From Paragonimus westermani (taxonomy: Eukaryota > Platyhelminthes > Trematoda > Plagiorchiida > Troglotrematidae), in the NCBI GenBank assembly GCA_008508345.1, contig QNGE01000941.1:137466-201465 (forward strand): DNA of 64,000 nt. The letters are read 5' to 3'. The translations under genes and the position numbers were made by a program. Shown piece by piece: positions 1 to 14,400 of this stretch (position 1 is its first letter; each line of letters begins with the position of its first letter). The notes under the pieces are model-generated. The model was given only the letters and a program-made list of their open reading frames with translations. It made no database searches and was not told the DNA's origin.

Positions 1-144
1 GTTTTCGAGAGGGCAAGTTGGACGACTAATACAAAATAGCTACTAGGTCGTAGTTGCATTGTGTTACTAATATACAAACAAACGCTGCTCGAGATATGGC
101 TTGCAACCAATTCTGCGTGCGCAACATACCGCAATCGCTTCAGC
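1..144. repeat. 144-bp near-identical direct repeat, copy 1
   Basis: These 144 bases recur at 1,195-1,338 with a single difference (c at 130, t at 1,324). The copy stops exactly at the ambiguous base N at 145, after which the two sequences diverge. A repeat ending at an N is the usual mark of a contig join, so this is more likely an unmerged contig overlap or a misplaced contig end than a biological duplication. Read as seen; the cause is inferred. Confidence 0.9.
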
Positions 145-145
145 N
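145..145. other. Assembly ambiguity (N)
   Basis: Single N directly following the 144-bp repeat. It probably stands for a gap of unknown size, so reading frames and distances across it are unreliable. Confidence 0.9.
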
Positions 146-1194
146 GTTCTTGAATGGTACGATGGGAGAACTATATTCATTAAACTCGGAGTTTGTGTGA
201 CCCTAAACCCTGCAGTGACATATTGGCGTAGTGCCAAATTGGTCAAAGTGAACCGATAATCAGTGCATACACATATACATAAGTAAACAAACAAACAAGC
301 ACACATGAAGAACCAAGTCAGTCGGTCGACGGAGAGGTGCACACTGGACGCACCACACACAGAAGTTTAGATCGAAGTAAACAGGTGCAAATTTAGAAAA
401 GTCAGACAGGCCTAAACAACGGAACGCAGCCATCCTCGACTCGTTCTTCCGGAGCGATTAGATCTGTCTGGCAGCATGATTCATCCGTGATGCACACAAA
501 GGCTACCGGAACTGAATTTGGATGATTAAACACGCAGCGGCAGTTTTGTACCAAGGGTGAGAGGGGTAGGAATTCAACCAGATGGGACATTTTGGATGCA
601 CAGGATAGCGATGTGGATGTTGCTTACAACTGTGAAGGTGAAGTTACTTGGATGGATGTTTCCTACGGAGGGGTAGCCTGAGTTCTGAAATCGGCATGGG
701 TTAAGTGTGCAGAAAACAGAACGTCTTAGACAAAAAAGAGATATAAACTACTTGCGATTCAGTCAAAAACCGTGACCCCCAGAAGCTAGTCAGTAACTAT
801 CTGGAGTTGTTCCATGCGTTTATTTCAAGCAGAGGGGGCCTTATTATCTATGACGGAAATGTGTACAAATCAGCTACGCTTTCATCGATGTCCGCTGTCG
901 AATAGATTCGGCAGTCTGGTTTATCCGTTTTGTTGGCTCATCAGCGCAGCCGACAGGTTTTATCCAGTCCATCGATAGGGATCCACACCTGATAATACTT
1001 CTCACAAGATCATAAATTTTACACCCTTAGAACGGCCAGATAGCCATTCTGACTAGTTTTCGATTCGTTGATTATGGTTCACGGTAGGTGTCCATCAGAT
1101 ATTGTTCTAGCATAGAGGTTAACTATCAGGAACACTGGACGAGACTTGGAAAAAGACATCATTCCGCGATGATGACAGATGCACCATATTGGTG

Positions 1195-1338
1195 GTTTTC
1201 GAGAGGGCAAGTTGGACGACTAATACAAAATAGCTACTAGGTCGTAGTTGCATTGTGTTACTAATATACAAACAAACGCTGCTCGAGATATGGCTTGCAA
1301 CCAATTCTGCGTGCGCAACATACTGCAATCGCTTCAGC
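1195..1338. repeat. 144-bp near-identical direct repeat, copy 2
   Basis: Second copy of bases 1-144, offset 1,194. It runs on without interruption into unique sequence on both sides, so this is probably the correctly placed copy. Confidence 0.9.
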
Positions 1339-4300
1339 GCTGGTCAACATCAACTTGATTACGCTGACGTAGGCAATTATTTCAAGATTGATACAAGATA
1401 ATGGGTATTGGTTAAAGGTATGCATATAAAAGATTTCCTCTTACCACAAAAGCAGAGTTTGAAGTTGCCCCAAAGACAGCGAGGTCACCTACAGTGCTAT
1501 ATACCATGGAGGTTGCGAACAAGCGTTCCATGCCAGTGCAACATGAACCTACGTAGGCCGTAATGAACGGACAACATGTCGAACAACCAAAATGTTCATT
1601 TTCATCAGTGTACCTACATTTATAAAAAATGTCTCATGTTAATTACATCGTACTACGCGTACCCACCTTACGAACCGCGGGTAGCAAGAATACGGTGGTT
1701 GGGTTGCGGTATTCAGGGGGTTGGTAAATTCTCACCCTCTGTTCAAAACACTAATATTATGCTGTTACTTACTAGAAACCTGGTTGTCATTTACCATCAC
1801 TCTCTAAGTTTGTTCTTGAAGGTCACTGCAGTCCCTATCCGCGTGAACTATATGTTTACAGTGTCCTAGTAACACACTGCCTTTATTGCCAGTAGTCTTC
1901 CTCAAACAACCATTGCTTGTCTGACAAAAGCACATGCTGTAATGTACACCTCGAGCATGCTATCAACAGTGTCAGCACCGCACTTGTTCTCGATATGAGG
2001 TGAAACCGCGTGTATCGATATAAGGTAGACGGACAGTGGGATCACTCATGTATGGTTTTTCGTCGGTAGCTCACCACACACCATGTCCCCAACAAATGCC
2101 AACGGGGCACACTATCAGTTTGTTCCGCTGAAGAGTTATTTGCTCGTGGTGGCTTGATACGACCGCCCAGTATTTGCTGGGACAACCGGGAAAATCACTG
2201 TAAAAGGATCAGCTATCTTTCCTTCTGTTTCAGTAATATTCTTCATCGAAAACGACGGTAGGCAGCCCTGATTCACTAGCCAAAGTTAGAAGGCATTATG
2301 TACAAAGCGTAGTTGTTCGACTCGTATGTGCTCTAGACTTGCAAGGCACCAGTTGGTTCAAGGCAAAAATTTGACACTGTCGCCCGCATTTCTTTTCAAT
2401 TTTCGCTTGGATTGCCAATATAAAGGTGTGAACAAGGGATGGTTATGGCTTTGCTGACCGTCGGGTAGCAGCAAACATCCTACATCAAAGTCAGTTTGAT
2501 GCCGTTTGAGTCACACAGGAGCCCATATAACGTGTAGTACAGGATGCAGAGATCAAACAGCAGGAGTGCTATTGTGAACCTCAATTTTGAGTCGGGGCTC
2601 GCGCGGCTGTCTGGGTTGATCATATGAGTCCTAAATGGGAGCGCACACAGTTAGCTTCACAGTAAGCGGAAGTAATGCGGCTCTGTCGTTTCTAGCATCG
2701 CTTCGGTTAATCGCTTATCTCAAGACGAGACAGAGTAGGTTGTGATTTTAGACATAATGGCAGCTTGGACATTCTTGGGGGTAAGTGGTTTGAGCTCAAT
2801 GTAATGAGTGAACCGGCTGGCTGATTGAATCTAACGCTAATGTAGCGTGGACCTCATTCAGCCAGAAAAGGTACAACTATTTGCGGCTTCGATAGCACCA
2901 GAAAAAATCATGAAAGTCTAAAATCTCGCTGCGACAGTCACTCCTCTGAATCATCTGATGGATTCCACATGACACAATGGGCCAGATAAGTAACGGAGTC
3001 TAAATATGAGGTTTTAGTTTGTCTTCTTGACCTAGCTTTTGGGACACTTACAGCATCTGGGCACTGTGTTTCTGCCGCTGATTCGAGTCCAGCCGAAGAA
3101 CAGACTTTCACGAGTCTCTTGTGAATTAACAAGGAAAGCATATCATATTTCCTTAGAAGAAAACAAACTGACTACTAGACCATTTCAAAATTTTCCTCAT
3201 TTAGTTCAGGTGATATTCACCATGGGCCGAGGGTTTGTTGGATGAGTGCTTGGTTGAAATACCAACTAATTCAGTTCTCCTCGATGAATCCTGAAAAGAA
3301 TGGGACTCGTATTTAGTTTGTGAATTAACATGCAGCAATCAACCACACTGGAGATGACGCAGTGTCCCTCGTGCAAAAGGTGGGCGGCGAAGATGTTGAG
3401 AAGGCAGATAAAACCATGTTGATTAGTTTGAGTATGGGAAAAAAAGCTCTGCGGACAGATGAACAAAAAACACGTCAGATAGAAAGAGACGATAATTCAG
3501 TGGTTGGAGAGAATTATTGGCTGTGGTGTAGTAGAACAAAGATGGCTAGTGAGAAGTGAAAGAGAGAAAATACCTACAGTGAAATATGATTACATTGAAT
3601 TTTCATCTAGCTTCTGTACACATTGATCAGTACGATATGGGCAAAATCAGATAGGTCAACAGAGGGACCTGTGACTTTCTTCAGGACATGTGGACTTGAA
3701 TCAGCACTGAGCGAACGAACTGTGAACAGTTAGTCACTTTGGAAACTCACTAATCATACCAACGAGTCTATATACATTTAGCCAGTCAACTACGAGCTAG
3801 GTTTCAAGTAAACCATCTTCCCAATACTTTCACAAGCGTATGAGGGAGCTGAATTTTTCAGACTGACACTCCATTACCGCACTGCTCCGTAATGAGACAT
3901 TACTAACCACACTTGGTCAACTAGCCGATCGGTGGCTTTATGGACCGCTTAAACACTCTAACAATGTCGAAGTATATGCTGCGTATGTTCACATATGTTC
4001 AGAGACAGCACAGTGGTTACTCAGTCGGGGTTGGTTTTAGATGGAACACATGCAAAGGTTCAGAGCCTAACTTTCATGTCACTCTGAATTTCGTCTCACA
4101 GTTGTGAACTACGTTGAATCCGGTCACCGGAATAGTGTTGTTTCTGTAACACAGGTTCCGGCTTACGTCACTTAACCACCGGCGTAGATTCCATCAGTGT
4201 GTTCTACAACGATTCAGAGAATGGGAGGAAAACCAGATAGTTCTAGCTTCCGAACACGGTGACCATTACCACTGCAACCTGTTGATGGATATACCAAGTC

Positions 4301-7300
4301 CGTCCAAATCAAGTCAAGCCAGGCCGAATGTGTCTTTTGGGGCACCTGAAGTGATGAATACTCAGTTTTAGTATATACATCCTTTGAAAAGAAGAAACCG
4401 TTGGCGCAGCTAAATTAAATCCGATTGCTACGAAAGAGCAATATAGGGTGAAGTAGACAGTAACAGCCAGTACAACTAAACGACGATGGACTCAATTTGG
4501 TAATTCACCAATAAGTAAGAGACGGGTTTACTGATGATTAGTTGAGGAGTTTAGTTAATGTGAACTGAGCAACAGTAACAGATGATCGCAGCCTTCATAA
4601 GCAAACAGAACTTCCAATCAGATTCTTTCTAAAGGAAGCATCAGGTTGAATTTTTGCTCTCTTTACAGCTCACTGGTAGCACACCACTTTGTTTAACACA
4701 ATCAGTGGAATCCTGGTCCATACACTTGTCTGGCAACCGTATGGATAACGGCCCAACTGATCTCATATTGGGTACGCCAGAATTATTCCATCCATAAGGT
4801 CAGCCCAGTAGGCTTGCGAGTTTGCACGGCTGCTTCGGCAGCAGACACAGTAACTTATAGGTTAAATACAGATCAGTTATTGCAACCTGTCCGCAAAGTC
4901 TGACGCCGGAGTCAGAAGGGTTGTCCTTTCCTTCCAGAGGATTGGATAATCTGGGCAACACTCATGAGGGGAAATCGTTTAACGTGTAAAGTTGGTCATT
5001 TAATACCACCTGACAGGAGTGGAATAACGCAAAGGGCAATACACTGGCTTCGCATGCACGAGAATCAGAGTTCATATACTGGTTGGCGAAAACTATTCGT
5101 CAATAATTAACTGAAAAAAAGCGAAACTCGTGTCTAAAGTTTTCTTTCAAAAGAAGCTAGCTGAAAAGAATTGAGATACGTAGAAATTTGTCCAATTAAA
5201 TAGTAACTAAATGAGTGTCAAATTAGACTTGAGAGAGATTTGATTCGGGAACAGTCGGGAAGAAAAGTCATTGCCCGCAAAGAGCAACTAAAAGCAACAA
5301 TATAATCATCGGGAATCGCACTACAACTTGAAAAGTGCATTGAGTAGCTGACAAAAATACGAAACCATTAGACAACACGTCCGGAAGATCAACAGATCAG
5401 TGATGTATTCAATGTATCAATAAAACAGAGGACTAAATGATGTGGAATGTAGCTAGACTTAGGATGATGGACATAAAATGATCGATTTCTGACCTTGGCA
5501 ATTACGTAGTTAGGAGAAAGATCACGTCCACTTTAAGCGAAATAACATTGCAATACTTACTGGTACAAAAGTTAACATAAAAGTTCGTTATCGCCCGGAT
5601 GAGAAGTGGTAAACAGAAATGACACTGTTGTTTTCATTATCATACCATTGTTATTGTATTACAAGGTATCCACACTGGGACCACCGTTTACTGACAGGCT
5701 TTGTCTCTACTCAGATTCATCAGTTAGAATTATCCTGTACTGGACTGGAACGGGCAAGCCTTCGTGTTAATAGACTACCGGTCCTATGAGCATCGTGTGT
5801 GACGGGAACGATCATTGTGTGGCTTGTTCTGATCTCATTAGTTTGGTTAGAGCCTATCGTAGGTCGCAATGTCACACTGGCCATGGTCATGGAGGTGAAA
5901 AACTGTAATTTAGTAGTCCCCCCAACAATGATGTGTTTCATTAACGGAGGTGTTTACTAATCTGAGGGAGAAAATTTCATCTTACGAAACTCATTCAGCG
6001 TAAGTGTAACATAATGGGCAAGTTAACGCTACATCATCACAGCCTTCAAAATAGTCACGAATTCATGACTGACACTGGAGGTCCGGCAGGACCGCTGTTA
6101 GTTTAGCAAAGTATTACAGACCTTTCATGTGAAAGTAAGTTAACGAACGACCCTAGCCAGTAACTTTCTGGGTCGGTCATTACGAGGTAACACAACAATT
6201 TCTACATGGTAATGGGCTTTATAATGAACGTCACCCATAGTTGAATGTAACTATTGCATCCCCATAGACCTTGCAGCCAGTTTCTTGGAAAAAAACTATC
6301 AGACTCGAGGTTCGCTCTTATTAAGTTTCTTCTGTAGAGCACATCCTTATCATGGGCTAGATTACTGCCTGCCTCGATTTCATGAGACAACCATGCTGAC
6401 GACTACGTCACTGACCTCAAATAAGGTACGGCTGAATTATTATATGCAAATGAACAGCCCCAGTCGCTTGTGAGTAGAGGGCAAGTTGCCGGAATGTCTC
6501 GATAGGAGACATAATTATGATAAGTCTCGACTAGAGTGCTTCTTTCCAAAACAGGCTGGCTGGAAAGTCCATCTAGATGAAGGGGCTGGAACCGACTGAG
6601 AGTGGTGTTCAATTGAAATCAACTTAAGTCCCAACTACTCACCAGTAGTACCAGCGGGCATTAAAACACGCAGTAACTGCTACAGTGTAAGAATACATTG
6701 GAACGTATTCTAAAATTGATGGCAGCCTCTGTATTCACAAAGTTTGTTCAGCCAACCTTATTTCGAAGGATGCAACAGATTCGAGTTTCACTCATGTTAG
6801 AGTTCATTGTTAGAACCGGGATTTGAGCCCCAAACCACGTTCTTACGAGGTGACTGTGTGAACGAATTTCAGTTTCTGCCAACCAAGGTTTCCCAGTACT
6901 TATCAGTTAGTAAACATCACCCAGTCAGTTTGTTAATTTCGAGAGACCCGTTGGTTCGCTGATTAGATTTAACAAAAGTTCCATCTTTTCAAAGTGATCG
7001 GGTAGCCGGGGCACTAAATTTAGGTGAATGTGACTAAGCGTTCAGATATGATACTTCAGTAATATTCACCATGGGACAAATGGCATAATGTATAACACAG
7101 TTGTCTCGTAAGAACGTAGGCGGAGTTAAGCTCCCGGTTATGCAACGGTAATCACTACTGATGAGCTCTGACAGGAACGAGGTCGGATACAATAGCATTT
7201 TTAAAAACGCCTTCCATTTGGTTGCCAGTTTAAGAAATTCAAAAAATGGGGAAAGTAAGGTTTGGCTTCTCCTGTCTTCCGGAGGAAAAACCTTTAGTTC

Positions 7301-8393
7301 ATGTTGCAACTGCATCACTTGAGTCTAGTTCTGGGCCGTCGAATTCCAAAAAGAAATCTTCAGTACCTTGTGCAAGGTTTGATTAATGACACGCAAACGT
7401 CCCATCGATCATTTTGTAGGCGTTGATTTGGTGTGGCCCAGGAGAAAAGCTAGTATCGAGTAAGCCTCGTCTTTGACTGCGTAGTCAGAAGTAGATTGGA
7501 ATTCAGTTTATCAGAGCCAAGTGTGAAGAGGGTTCACGAGTACGTTGGTGTGACTTAGTCATCCGCTCCGGGGTCAATGGGATTGGCGTAAGACCTCTTT
7601 CCTGAGAGGGAATGGACCCATTGCAAGTCCAAAATACTTTTTGTGTATGATTGTGTAAAGGTGCTTCTTAAACAAAGGTAATTCTATTAGGGGAAGCGCT
7701 GTAACATCGAGGATACCGGGTTCAAACTTTTTCCAGATTACCTACATCTAATGAGTTCAAGCAGACCCTGAAGTGTGGGCTTGAAGGTGATCAACAGATA
7801 CACTGGCATACCTTCATGAACATGGCCAGTGTAAAAGTGTCAATCTGAGGTAGACTGTGATAATTACCTAAACGTAATCTAAGCAAGTTACACAACAATT
7901 TATTGGTACAGCTGGAGGTGTGGAAAGGCAGACAAGGGGATTGTGATCATCTTGCCAAATCGGGTGAACCATTCATCACGATAGCCAAGTGCGAATGGTA
8001 GTGAAAATAAAGTTTTGTATTCATACCCATATAAAAAGTGCGAAACGTGTTACTTAAACACTTGGTACGTCGTTCGTAGCCTCTCATACATACCTCTTTC
8101 GAGGCTGAAGAGAAAAACTGTCTTTCAATCGCTGCGTTTCTCTGTGAATTCAAGAGCAGTAAGAAATTGACACCCTGTTGGTGTTGTAAAAATCTTCTTG
8201 ATTTACCGCCTATCTACACCTCGACACAATAGGAGACCTAACAAGGGAACAATCCAAATGTCACGTTAAAGATACTACATCAGGATTGGATGAACAGTCT
8301 CAGTGTTACGCCTTCTGTTATTCGCCAAGTTCTTTGATCTGCATTGCACTAATCTGCTTACGGTTTGTGACTTTGCATGTGTCCATATTGTAG
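1339..8393. other. No recognisable gene
   Basis: About 7 kb in which I see only short open frames (under about 100 codons) with no family motif, no clear splice-bounded exon and no simple-sequence tract of note. Probably intergenic or intronic. Confidence 0.6.
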
Positions 8394-8446
8394 CGAGAAG
8401 GCGTCCAATAAAGCACAATCTTTATTGTCCAAACCGCTAGTCACAN
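8394..8446 (-). repeat. LTR-end-like repeat fragment (inverted copy of 37,861-37,914)
   Basis: The reverse complement matches about 50 bp at 37,861-37,914 almost base for base. The shared block holds an AATAAA signal, a short self-complementary stretch around it, and an end reading ctcgctaca. A polyadenylation signal close to a terminal ...ACA is what the R/U5 end of an LTR looks like, so both sites may be LTR ends of one family. The match breaks off at the second N of the window, at 8,446. The homology is seen; the LTR identity is inferred. Confidence 0.5.
8446..8446. other. Assembly ambiguity (N)
   Basis: Second single N, at the edge of a dispersed repeat. The assembly probably broke in the repeat, and the missing part may contain more of the element. 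Confidence 0.85.
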
Positions 8447-11400
8447 AATGACAGATCGGGATTTTTTAAGTACTGCTATACATCCATAAATTCGGCTTCT
8501 TGTCTCATGAAAAAGGACTGCTTATTGCAGCCAGTCCGACGTCTTCTTATTACCTGCGTGGGTAGTTTCAAATCAAGTATGACTTCCAAAGCTTTCTGAA
8601 GTCCCTAATTCCGAGTATTACAGCTAAGTCAGACTGTTTCATGATTTTTTGCTAATTCGACGACACAGCTGCGTCTCTCTGAAGGTCAAAATACTGCCAT
8701 TCTCAAACTCGGTAAGCCATGTCCTTCGGGATATGTTTCATAGTGCGAAATGTGCTGTTCGCAGACCACTTACAACCGATAAGAGATGACACTCAGCATA
8801 TGGTTGGTTGGCAGTGTGAACGAAACTCAGCTTCGGAAACGAGAGCCGTACTTTAGATTGAAGTGGCCTGATTATTGTGAGAGGGACGTTTAGATTTGTT
8901 AAGCTGCTTCGATATTTTTGCAAATGCTGAAAAACAACGTACTCCTAATGATGTGTATTGTTCAGTTGCATATACGTACAAACATCCGTACGACCGAAGG
9001 ATGTGCGCGAAAACATTTGCTGTCCATATGACTATAAGTCAGACAGTAGAGGCATTTGTGACGAATAAAGGAGCCGGTGAAAACTAAGTGACCTGAACGG
9101 ATGGGTTGGTAAAATCGGATCTGATAAGGTGAAAACAAAATGTGAATAGCCATTTCAGATCACTGTGAGCCACCGAGTGAGTAACTGTTCCGAAGAGTCA
9201 ATAACATACCGTTAAGATCTGTATGTCCGAGTGATAGTTTTTTGTAGAGATTCATCAGTAAGCTGTTAACAGACTACGAAGACGACAACGGAGCAAAAAT
9301 CCGGACCCTTTCGGTACTCAGTCCCTCAAATGAGTGGGGAGCAAATTAAGTACAAACTACACCCAATTACAAAAAAAATCCGTTACAAGCAAGTGACAAA
9401 TATCGTGAGGTGTGTTAACTATGTGTCACTTGAACTTCACCACACTGACTAATAGATTTTTGGTGTCAATGTGTTATTAACGAATTATTTAAGTAATCAT
9501 CGGAGAAGAGAGGTTGCAAAGGAAACGAAACGATTAGCATCTCTCATACATACTGAAAGCATCCTGGTCAGCGTGTGACCTTCATTGGAAAAGTTTGCAG
9601 ATATTCTGTTAGAAGAAAGATGCGGTTCAAAAGAATCTGATATCAATCCATTTACAAGCACATTACAGACAACATGGAGGAGACAGAACTGTCACCAACC
9701 AAATGCCCTGCGCATGATTCCACTCACCAATAGCTATCTTCTAACTAAATTAATATGAATACTTGGGAATTCATTTTCAGAAATTAAAGTATGGCATGAG
9801 CAGATTGCTACGTGAGCAGGACTTTACACTTAAGTTTGTGCTGTCTCCATAGTCACTGCTGAATTGACTGAGAGTTTCAAAACTCCACTCGATCGACACA
9901 CATATGAGAGAAGATCCACGCTACAGATTTCCTGATCACCCTCTACTCCCGAAAGTCATGAACTAACAGTATAAGTCAGAAAGTTGTTTCGGTGCATTTC
10001 AATGTTCGATACAGACGTTACTGTACACCTGTGATACCAACATTAACCATTCTTCTATGTTATGAACCGTCCATTAAGATTCATCCTCCCAATAACAGAA
10101 ACGGGAACACAGTGAGATGTACGAACAAACGGTCAGAAGCAAATAATGGGAACAGGGGAAATCCTGACTAAAAAGTACAGTTACACGAGAGAGTGAAAGA
10201 CCTATAACTCACTCTTCAGCCTCCACAGAATTAGCTCGGGCGACATACGAAAGGGGGATATAACCAATCAGGCCGGTAGGTATGTGCTCGACTAGCAGCC
10301 ATTCGGAATCACTGTGGGAAGGGAGGGGAAAGAAAGGAAAAGGTGAAAAATAAATGAAAACACTGGACGTATGCAAGCACCATTTTTAATGAGTGAACCA
10401 TAGTCGGTGTAATCCGTTCATGATGCCCCCTCTCAAACTATCACTTCCAAGTACACATTTTTATCTTCCGTTGGATTTGCCGGATGGTGAGACGGTCTTG
10501 ACGAACTCCGAATTATGGGCGGAGTTCATATACCACACGCAACAAGTTCTGTGTGGACTGCATCTGTTGAGGTGTTCCAGAATTCATATGGTCGTAAACG
10601 GTGTAAATTAACAACTAGAGATGGAACATTTTTTACTGGCTAGACAATGAAAGGTTAACTGCAGTTGTACTACAGCAAGATACATTGAAAAAAGATGCCA
10701 CTTAGAAGGCCGCATGAATACGCACTACATTGCTTGGAGTGGGCAAGACTCCAGCGGTATAATTCGGGCTTTGCCAGTGTGAGTGATGTCGTAAAATCGT
10801 AATCTTCCAATCGTCAGCTGTCTGGTTACATTAGACTTATGAGTTCGAAACCTCACATAAGGAAAGATAAGGGTCGGTGAATTAGTTTTGGAACTGACAT
10901 GTTTAAAACGCCTAAGGATTTATGGATCTGGCTGTAATATTCGGTCACATAGAAACGTTTCGCCAAGGACAACGTTTACCTCACAATACGTTTTTACACT
11001 ACCTAGGTTAAGGCCGAAGACGCAGTTAGGCAATCAGTGTACTACAGTACTTTCTAAAATGGACGACATCACCTTCCCTAGGGAGTGGGCGAATTAAGGA
11101 TATAAGAGGCTGTAATGAGAAACAGCAAGAATGGAGAACAGAAGGTGCTTCAAGTGATACACGGCTTGATAATCTATCGGTGTTGCGCCAAGCCTAGCCG
11201 TCACAATGACCTTTGACCACACAAGTACTAAATTACTTCCCATTAAATGCAGTTAGCTGTCAGTGTATTCCGACTAGCGTTCAAGTGGCGGACATCAAGT
11301 GTGTTGAGCAATACAATGATACTTGAAAAATTCAGGAAAAGATTGGGTGACAGTTTGAATGCCACTGACGTATGGTGTAGCCTGAAAAGTGAATGTTTTG

Positions 11401-14400
11401 AAAAGAAGATTTGGTCCCGTAGTAAGTTGATTTGCGGAATTGCACCTGAAGTATAACGCTAATTTGTGCTTTGTTAGGCTATCAAGATCACGCTATAATC
11501 CTATCCAATAACGCTCTTTGTAAGGTACTTTGATTTAATCTCAAATCCAATTCCATGTTTTCTGTTTTTCCGTGTATTGTTCACTGTGATGGTCATGCCT
11601 AGCACACTAGAGTGGATTCAATCAGAACAAATAAATAGCTGTGCCCAACTATTATTAATGTTGAGTACTAAGTTAAACACTGAGTTCGTTAGCTGGAAAT
11701 AAACAGAAATGGACCTCAAAGGCTGACCATATCAAACGTATCAGCTAATCGTTCGTTAAAGAATTACTACCACTACTAACGTGTCTGGTGTGCTGTGCTT
11801 TGCAATCATTATAAGTTTCAAGTAAACGAATCATGTGATGAGATTAGGAATCCCAGTTACTGTTCCATGCCAGGAAAATCCGGTGGCTGAGGGTCCAGAT
11901 GTGTTGATTTAGTCGTGTCGGATAAGGGACAAATGGAGCAGTGATCAACACGATCGTCTTGTAGGTACGTGATCTCGAGATGAAATCCTGATTGGGGCAA
12001 AGATGTGTTGCTAGCATTCTCTAACAAAGGGCAGAATTCAAGGTTGGTGCTGTTGTTTGGAAGACGGTATACAGAAAGCTCATCTGCATTTGGACGTTGT
12101 GTTCAAATACGAACAGTGCTCAGCTTACCGAAATCAAGCACCACTTGACTGGTTCAGGTAGGTGTGTAGATTCAACCTGACTATGCGGTCATGGATGTGG
12201 GGTTATTGACTGAGAAGTTAACTTGACAGTGGCTGCGTTTGATTTTGAGCATTCTGGGCTAAACGTCAATGCAATAGGTTCGTTTCAACACCCGAATAAG
12301 AAAGCACACCGGTGACCAGTTCTAGTACGAATGAAACTTCAGTCTAGCGCTTTCTTTCAATGTGGAAAAACATAGAGACTTATGTGAACACAAAATATGA
12401 GTGATATTTAAGCGACCATTTGTCAGCTAGCCGGAAGTGGACAGGGACGCCTGATGTGAACTTGTTTAGTGTGGAACTACAAACAAACTGAACATAACAC
12501 GCCTGAGGAAGACAAAGGACAATGCACTGATCCCCGTCCCATTGTCATCCACTTGCACTAAACAGTACCCAAAGGTTGTCTGACTCATTAACAGATCGTG
12601 AGTCATGCGGCACGGAAAGTGTGAAACGGAAATGAAACATATGAAGGACTGTAGTGATCAAACCATTCAGAAATACAATTTGCCTGTACTCAGAGTGGCA
12701 GTTTGCCAAGTGTGGTTCACAGTGAGATGGATGGATTTGGAAGGGGAGTGGGTGGATGGAAGCAGTTGACGTCCTCAAAGTGGTTGAGGTGAAAGAAAAT
12801 GCCGTAAATTATCAACTCATACCCTTTATCAGTCAGGTGAGCAACTTATGGACATGACTGTACAAAACAAGTCCACTGGAATTTCGTTTAAGGTGACAGA
12901 AAGAGTCATTTAACGGGGCAGATCAGCTGAAGGGGACTTAACCGAAAACCGTTAACTCAGAGTGGTGTTACTGGAAACAAAGTTATTTTCTAGTAGAGTA
13001 AAAGCCGATATGACAGAAGAAACAACACTGAGTGCTTTAAAAAAAATACAGGGATAAGAAAGAACATGGTGAAGCAAATATATTACTAACTTTTACCATT
13101 ACTAACTTCTGCACCATTATAGTCGCGCTCACTGCTACGTGATGGTACGGAGGGTCAGGTGTGGGTCGGGTACTGTCAACAGTGATTCCATTAACCTGAC
13201 TCAATATTGGACCGACAGGTTAGGGGCCAACTGAAGTTCAGTTCGTTCGATTCGTTTGGCCGGAGACACAAAAAAATCTCCAAAAAATCAGCCAGTAATA
13301 AAAATCGACACAACAATTTTAGATGAGACCCAACTTGTTCGAATCTAGTCGAAGCCCTGACTTTTCACAATTGGGTATTATTTAAAATCTGCCACACTGC
13401 TTAATGATAACCCTCGAATTTTACTAGAGTTGTGTTTCGCTATTTACACAGAGGTTTCACCAGGCCAAATAGATCAGGAGTAAAATTGTACACATTCAAA
13501 GGATACACATCACAATTTGATTCAATGGGATGATTCCAGTAGATCATAGTGAAAAGCTTACTCTGCTGCTTCGTTGTCACACAAATCTTCCTTTATAGTT
13601 CGTTCTTATCATATTCTCATCCAGTTACAAAAACAAAAGACGTAGAAAATCCAACCACAAAATCTTTTTGTTAACCAGTTGAAATCGAATAACAAAGTAC
13701 ACAGTATTCACACGATTCTCTAGCTATCCATATCATAGCATGATGGAAATGTGAAAACGAAATAAGACCGGAAAGTGAGTTTGCAAGTAAAAACTGACGA
13801 TGTGTTTAATTTGTTTGATAAGGTCAGTTTTTTCGGGTTCAATGTGAATCCTGATTCATTTACTCGAACGAACATGTCAAAATGGAATGAAAAATGTGGA
13901 TGTGAGCCATGCATCGGTAATCTTTAACAAAAAACCATCTGTAGATTCATAGACGACTCCAAAATACCCAGATGATAACACAGTTGTGTAAAAACTGAAG
14001 ACAGAGCTACCAACTAGGAAATGAGTGAAGGGGTTATCACAAATAAGGTATATTGATATTATATTGATATAGATGCACCCAGAGTTCGTTACACTTTTCG
14101 AGTTAGCATAATTTTTTCAGCCAAATCGCCTTACGAAGAAGCGCTAGATTCCAGTTTTGCTTTCGTTAGGACTCAACTGCAATGTGCAAACCTACCACGA
14201 TCAATAGTTGAACTGTGGACACACTTTCATGAGGCAGTCCTGTTCGCTACTGCAACAGCGACGCCACCTAAGCATGAACGAATTATCAAACGCAATCGTT
14301 CAGTCACATTAGCTTGTCAGTTATGCCCCAATGTACCGTGCGCATCGATAGACAAACAGAGTTACTGACCTATTAACTCCAGTTGATGATTTCACAATTA

